Shown here piece by piece: positions 10,891 through 64,000 of a stretch of 64,000 bases of DNA (position 1 is the first letter of the stretch; each line of letters starts with the position of its first letter). The stretch is from assembly GCA_009760855.2 (NCBI GenBank), contig WPIO01000024.1, positions 1,313,501-1,377,500 on the forward strand, read 5' to 3'. A model generated the notes under the pieces. That model was given only the letters and a program-made list of their open reading frames with translations, was not told the DNA's origin and did no database searches. This DNA is from Cristatella mucedo. Its lineage: Eukaryota; Bryozoa; Phylactolaemata; Cristatellidae. The translations under genes and the position numbers were made by a program.

Positions 10891-12377
10891 TCTTCTCTCA
10901 ACGGCTTACGGCGGCCGGCTGGAGCGCGAGGCGCGCGGCGAGCCGCCGGGGCGAGCCTGGGCGATAGACCGCGGCCGCGGTCTCCTTTGAGGAGGCTCTT
11001 GAAGTTTTATCAGGAGCCGGGCACACTTACGGGTCTTAATCTAACGGCCCTCCGCCAGCAGGTCGCGAGCTCAGTGCTGAAAATCCGCGCATGCGCTCAC
11101 GATAGGCGGCTTTCACTCGACCGCCGCCGGCCACCTCCCTTCCCCCCCCTCGCGAGGGCGATCACCCGTCAGCTGTTGAGCACGTGACCACCGGTCGCTG
11201 CTAGGCAACGTCATATCCAATAAGCAGTGGGCGGGCGAGCGCGGCTCAATAGGGCCTAAGTTCAAGGCTCGGCGAGCCGCAGAGCGCGTGCACAGCCCCG
11301 CCGCTCTCGGAGGCCGCCGACTAATTCTCTGCCAAGGTAGGCCCGCGGGCGGCGCTCGCTTGCGCGGGCGCCCGCGTACGGCAGCGCCGCCGCCGCCCCC
11401 GCACCGCAGCATCCTGCGGCGGCGGCGGCCGTGCGCAGCGCGCGCGCCCTATCCCGCCGCCCTAAGGGCGCGCCGCGCCGCGCCGCGCCGCGCCGCGCCG
11501 CCGCCGCGAATTTGCGCTCGGCTGCTCTCGGCCGGAGCCAGGCGCGCGCGCGCGGGCGAGAAAGAGAAATATGAATCCGCACTTCGCGCCGCTCGGTCGC
11601 TGTTTCTAGCGGCACCTAGCAACGCGAGCGGCATCCGGAAGAGGCCTATCGCGCGTGGGCAACCGGCTGGGGCTGGGACGGGCCGACCAAGTTTCCGCCG
11701 CCGCCCCTCGGCGCCGCGCCTCCGCGCTCGCCCGCCCGAACCTTAGGCGATACTGTAGCGATACTGTAGCGGGGTAAAACTTTGTCATTGCCGCGCACGA
11801 ACGCGCGTGCAAGGCATTTCGCAGAGGCGGCGTCCGCTACTTCGCGATTGAGGTCTGCGAATTGAGGTCCACTCGGCGTTGCCGTGCCGCAATCTATCGC
11901 ACTGGCCCGCAACGAAGTTGCCCGCCGCCCTGGAGCCGCCCTGGCGAGCCTGCGCCTGCCTCTTCTTGTAGCCGCTTTGGCGGCACGTAAGCCCTCTCGT
12001 CGCTCGCTGCCTCGCGCGGCTGCGCAACTTAATTGATGCGGCTCGGCTAGCGGCGGCAACGGGAGGCGGCCAGCTCAGGCCCGCCAGCCGTCAGCGGTAG
12101 CGGTCCAGCAAGTGCGAGAGCGCGCGCCTGCGCGTCTTCGTCGCACTCCGCTCGTGGAAGCGCTTGCGCAGAGATCGAGGGCTGGCCGGCGCACTGTGCG
12201 AACGCTCGACGGTCGCTCGTCGGCGCTGCGGCGGCGGCGGCGGCGGCGGCGGCGCGCGCTCGCCCCGCCGCCGCCCGAGCTCGCCCGCCGCACGGGCCAA
12301 GTGCGTCCGTCCTCTAATGCGCCGCAGAGCGGGCGTCTCAACGATTTCGCCGCTGCGCAGTCTGTGTAGGCGAATCC
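10891..12377. promoter_or_regulatory. CpG island upstream of gene 1
   Basis: About 1.4 kb of very CpG-rich DNA with 'cgccg' runs (11470-11505) and GGC runs (12228-12252) leads directly into the ATG at 12378. No TATA box is evident. This is the expected place for the promoter and 5' untranslated region of gene 1. The transcription start and any 5' intron cannot be placed by eye. Long Arg/Ala frames on both strands look like by-products of base composition. Confidence 0.45.
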
Positions 12378-17042
<4,665 letters not shown>

Positions 17043-17843
17043 ACTCCGACTCCCGCACAGATCATCACTTATGGGAAGCCAGATCGATCTTGCTGGCTTC
17101 CAGAGTCTTCCCGAAAACTGCTCAAAATATGGTCAAACAATTGCCAGCCTCCAGCCAGCAGATGGCTTATTCTTTTTGTAAGGTGACACTCGTTTCTCAG
17201 CTTGTGACCGTCAGGGGCAGATGTCGCTGCTAGCTGCTGTCCAGATACTGGCCAGTCGGTGGCACGGGCTGATAGTAGCCAAGTCCTCCTCGACTGTGAC
17301 AGGAAGCTCGTGGGGGAGGGGCCGGTGAAACACTGGACTAGCAGGGCAGCCCTGGGCGGCACCGTCGCACGAGCCGCAGATCGTAGCAGGTTGGCTCTAA
17401 TCGAAGCTTGCCTGCCTCTATAGCAGCTCCGAGCAGAACCCACAACTGCTCGTGCCTTCAGGCTCCTCTAACATTCTTCAGGAGCCCTGCTCAGGGCACT
17501 GACCACTGTTAAACCATAACATTTTCAACTGTACACCGAGAATCCATCGCCTGCTCACGAGGCGTCTTTGCATTACGCTGGGTCATGCACCTAGCAACAT
17601 TGTAATCTTGAGACCGAAGCCCCGCCTCCCTATAGCGAGACGTGTTGCGAAGGTACGCATAATCCAACGGCTTTCAATTGCTTTTCAGTTGCCTAGCACG
17701 AATGCCTTGCATGGCCTCAGTTGTGCCACGGTCTGCACAGCGGTAGCTGCGCTCGGCGGTGCTGTGTTGCCGTTTTAAATACGTTCGAATGCCACAATGG
17801 AGTTTGCATGCACTGCTGGACTTGGCACGGCCTCTGCTGCCAC

Positions 17844-17849
17844 AATAAA
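17844..17849 (+). terminator. Poly(A) signal candidate for gene 1
   Basis: AATAAA, the only canonical hexamer I see on the plus strand in the 800 bases after the stop codon. Confidence 0.45.
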
Positions 17850-17932
17850 ATGAACTCTGCATTGTACTCAAGCTCCGGGCCAAGGTTGTCTTACGCTCAG
17901 TTGCCAGCCAGCAAGCTGGCTCGGTGCACGCC

Positions 17933-17952
17933 TGGTCACGTGCACGTGACCA
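17933..17952. repeat. Perfect 20-base palindrome with two CACGTG boxes
   Basis: tggtcacgtgcacgtgacca reads the same on both strands and holds two overlapping E-boxes. A further 'acgtgcacgtgc' follows at 17955. It lies between two gene 3' ends. Confidence 0.9.
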
Positions 17953-18199
17953 GACGTGCACGTGCAGCCAGCCGGGAGCGACCGATCGAGAGGTATCCAG
18001 GTGACCGAGAGAAATGGCTGAGTGCATAGACGACGATCGGACGTGCGGGCAGCCTCGAGCTGCCGATCGAACGCTGGTCGGCTGGCCTGCTGTTCGGCTG
18101 GCTGCTACGACTCGAACATTCGAGAACTCGACCAGCTCTCCAAGCAGCCAGGGACTAGCCTCCCCTCGGTATGCCCAACATCTGATAGCTAGCGCAGCA

Positions 18200-18205
18200 T
18201 TTAAT
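18200..18205 (-). terminator. Poly(A) signal candidate for gene 2
   Basis: ATTAAA on the minus strand (tttaat on plus), about 900 bases past the gene 2 stop codon. It is weak, but I saw no AATAAA on the minus strand between here and 19108. Confidence 0.3.
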
Positions 18206-19107
18206 GGCTAAAGCAAACAGCACAATAATGATGCTCTCTGCCACAGGGTGGTCACCAAAGGCTTGCCACCGGAAACCAGGGAACCTGCATCTCGGCAGCA
18301 CAACACGGCTGGAGACTCACCTCCTGCCTCGGGCTAACCAACGATGTGTGTCATAAATTACCTACAGCTCAAATAAGCCTCGATTAATTGGCCGCTACAA
18401 AAAAAAACTCGGGCAAGCGTAAAAAACTAGACAGCCGGTGTTGGGATGCACAAATGCTGCCTTCCCGACGAGTGGAGGCACACGAGCTCGTCTGGAGACA
18501 GTTCTAGAGAAGAAGTAAGCAGAGACCGTATTTCACAGCTACGTCACACGTTCGAACAGGATCAGCATCAGCAGCAGCAGGTCATGCACTCGTAGCTCCA
18601 CCTGCCGGCTCCCGCCTGGTTAGGCATTGCCGCTGCACACGCTTCCGTCGTCGCAGCAAACAGCCCCCTTGCCAAGCCAGCATAGGAGCCAACATCGATT
18701 CCCCAGGGCTGGGCAGGCTTAGCAAAAACAAGAGAAGAAAACAGGACCAAGCGAGCGAACAGCATGAGCACCGAGCCTGCCACAACGAGGCAAGTCCAAC
18801 GAGCAGCTGGCCGCCCTTGGCCTTTCTAGGAGTACTCTCCCCTGACGGTGCATCACGTCAGATCACCACATCGGCAGTCAGTCTTCTGACAAAACGCACG
18901 AGCATGCCTCCTGGTTCAGGTCGGTGACCGCCAGGGGTCCGCGTCCACATGTCGTTGGCTCGCGCAGACAGGCGCGCTCTCAAGCCACTGCGGCGGCGGC
19001 TGGTCCGGGCAAGATACGGGTGCGACCGGATGCGACCGCAGCGGTGGCTCCACGGCGGCAGCTTCGCCGCGGCGAACCTCCATTTCTTCTTTCGCCGGCT
19101 TAGCCGG

Positions 19108-63400
<44,293 letters not shown>

Positions 63401-64000
63401 CTGGGCGAGAGGCGAGGGAGTGAGTGGGTGAGTGCTTTGCGAGTGCATCCGTCCGACCGTCTGCCTTCTCAGCAGGCGTCGGCAGCACGAGCAAAGTGGC
63501 CAGCGCCGGCTGGCTGTTCAGCAGCTGGAAGCATGGCAGCGAGGCAGGACCGCCGCTGCTGCCGGGGGGGGGGGAGAGCTGTTGCACGATTTGAGCCGGG
63601 GGGGGGATGTGCATTGCGAAACCTGCACGAGAGGCCCAACTGGCACGAGGAGCCGGCAGTGACTGCCGAGGCTGGCTAGGCTCTCTGCGCGACTGCAGCC
63701 TGAGCATAACAGACAGGAGGCGACAGGCTAAATAATAATACTAATAATGAGAATAGCAAAAACGACAACGACAATCGCGATACGTTTGCATGACACCATA
63801 AGAGAACTAAATCTCTGCTGACGGCTTGCTTCCATGCCGCCCATCCGAGTCAAATCAAGCAGATGTAGGAGGCCCATAGGCCGTGCCCTTGGTAGGGATA
63901 GCCAGACAGCCGCAGCTTTTATTCTTACATCTTTCCTTTATATTATGAGTGCTTCCGTCAGGCTTCGCCTGGTATATAGCACTCGCATGCCACGAAGGGA
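63401..64000. other. Gene 2 intron with no exon seen
   Basis: The open frame continues upstream of exon 1 to 63707, but it has no signal peptide and runs through 'gggggg' tracts. I read it as intron. Confidence 0.5.
63730..63832 (-). mobile_element. L2-type tail, inverted, worn
   Basis: AATAAT-rich run, then 'catgacaccataagagaact' and 'aaatctctgctgacggctt' on plus. Confidence 0.5.

Larger units (their letters stand above)
17043..19107. other. Spacer between convergent genes 1 and 2
   Basis: Holds the 3' untranslated regions of both genes. No coding frame with a recognisable domain. Poly(A) candidates and a perfect palindrome are listed separately. Confidence 0.6.

Overview
This is nuclear DNA of an invertebrate animal. 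It carries spliced genes with GT-AG introns, a neurexin-type surface receptor, tRNA-derived SINEs, an L2-clade LINE and long (CT)n, (TA)n and (AAT)n arrays. The species cannot be fixed from the sequence. A marine lophotrochozoan or flatworm-like animal is only a guess. I joined exons by hand, using splice motifs, phase and domain continuity. Layout: 1-12377 holds no gene I can support. It is GC-rich, CpG-rich DNA with SINEs, an inverted degenerate LINE and microsatellites. Gene 1 (12378-17042, plus strand, two exons, 1,023 residues) encodes an Ala/Pro/His-rich protein with 22 tandem repeats of about 20 residues, a C-terminal coiled coil and a terminal CVLL CAAX box, so it is probably a prenylated membrane-attached scaffold. 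The interval 17043-19107 is a tail-to-tail spacer. Gene 2 fills the rest on the minus strand: 45 exons from 63400 down to the stop codon at 19108, about 3,513 residues in one unbroken frame, with its 5' end beyond the window. In order, its product has six jellyroll LamG-like units, then LamG-LamG-EGF-LamG-LamG-EGF-LamG-EGF-LamG-EGF-LamG, a Pro/Gly stalk, one transmembrane helix, a Gly/Ser/Tyr-rich tract and a cytoplasmic WD40 propeller at the C-terminus. The ectodomain follows the neurexin/CNTNAP/axotactin plan. Joining it across the membrane to a WD40 propeller is the most unusual thing in the window. Repeats: family 1 SINEs (tRNA head) share their 3' tail (aagcgcct...agagattaagttctct...gggcgct) with the L2-like LINE at 8283-9965, so that LINE is the likely source of their mobility. 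A second tRNA-SINE family with a different body is scattered in both orientations. Many microsatellites lie directly at retroposon 3' ends.
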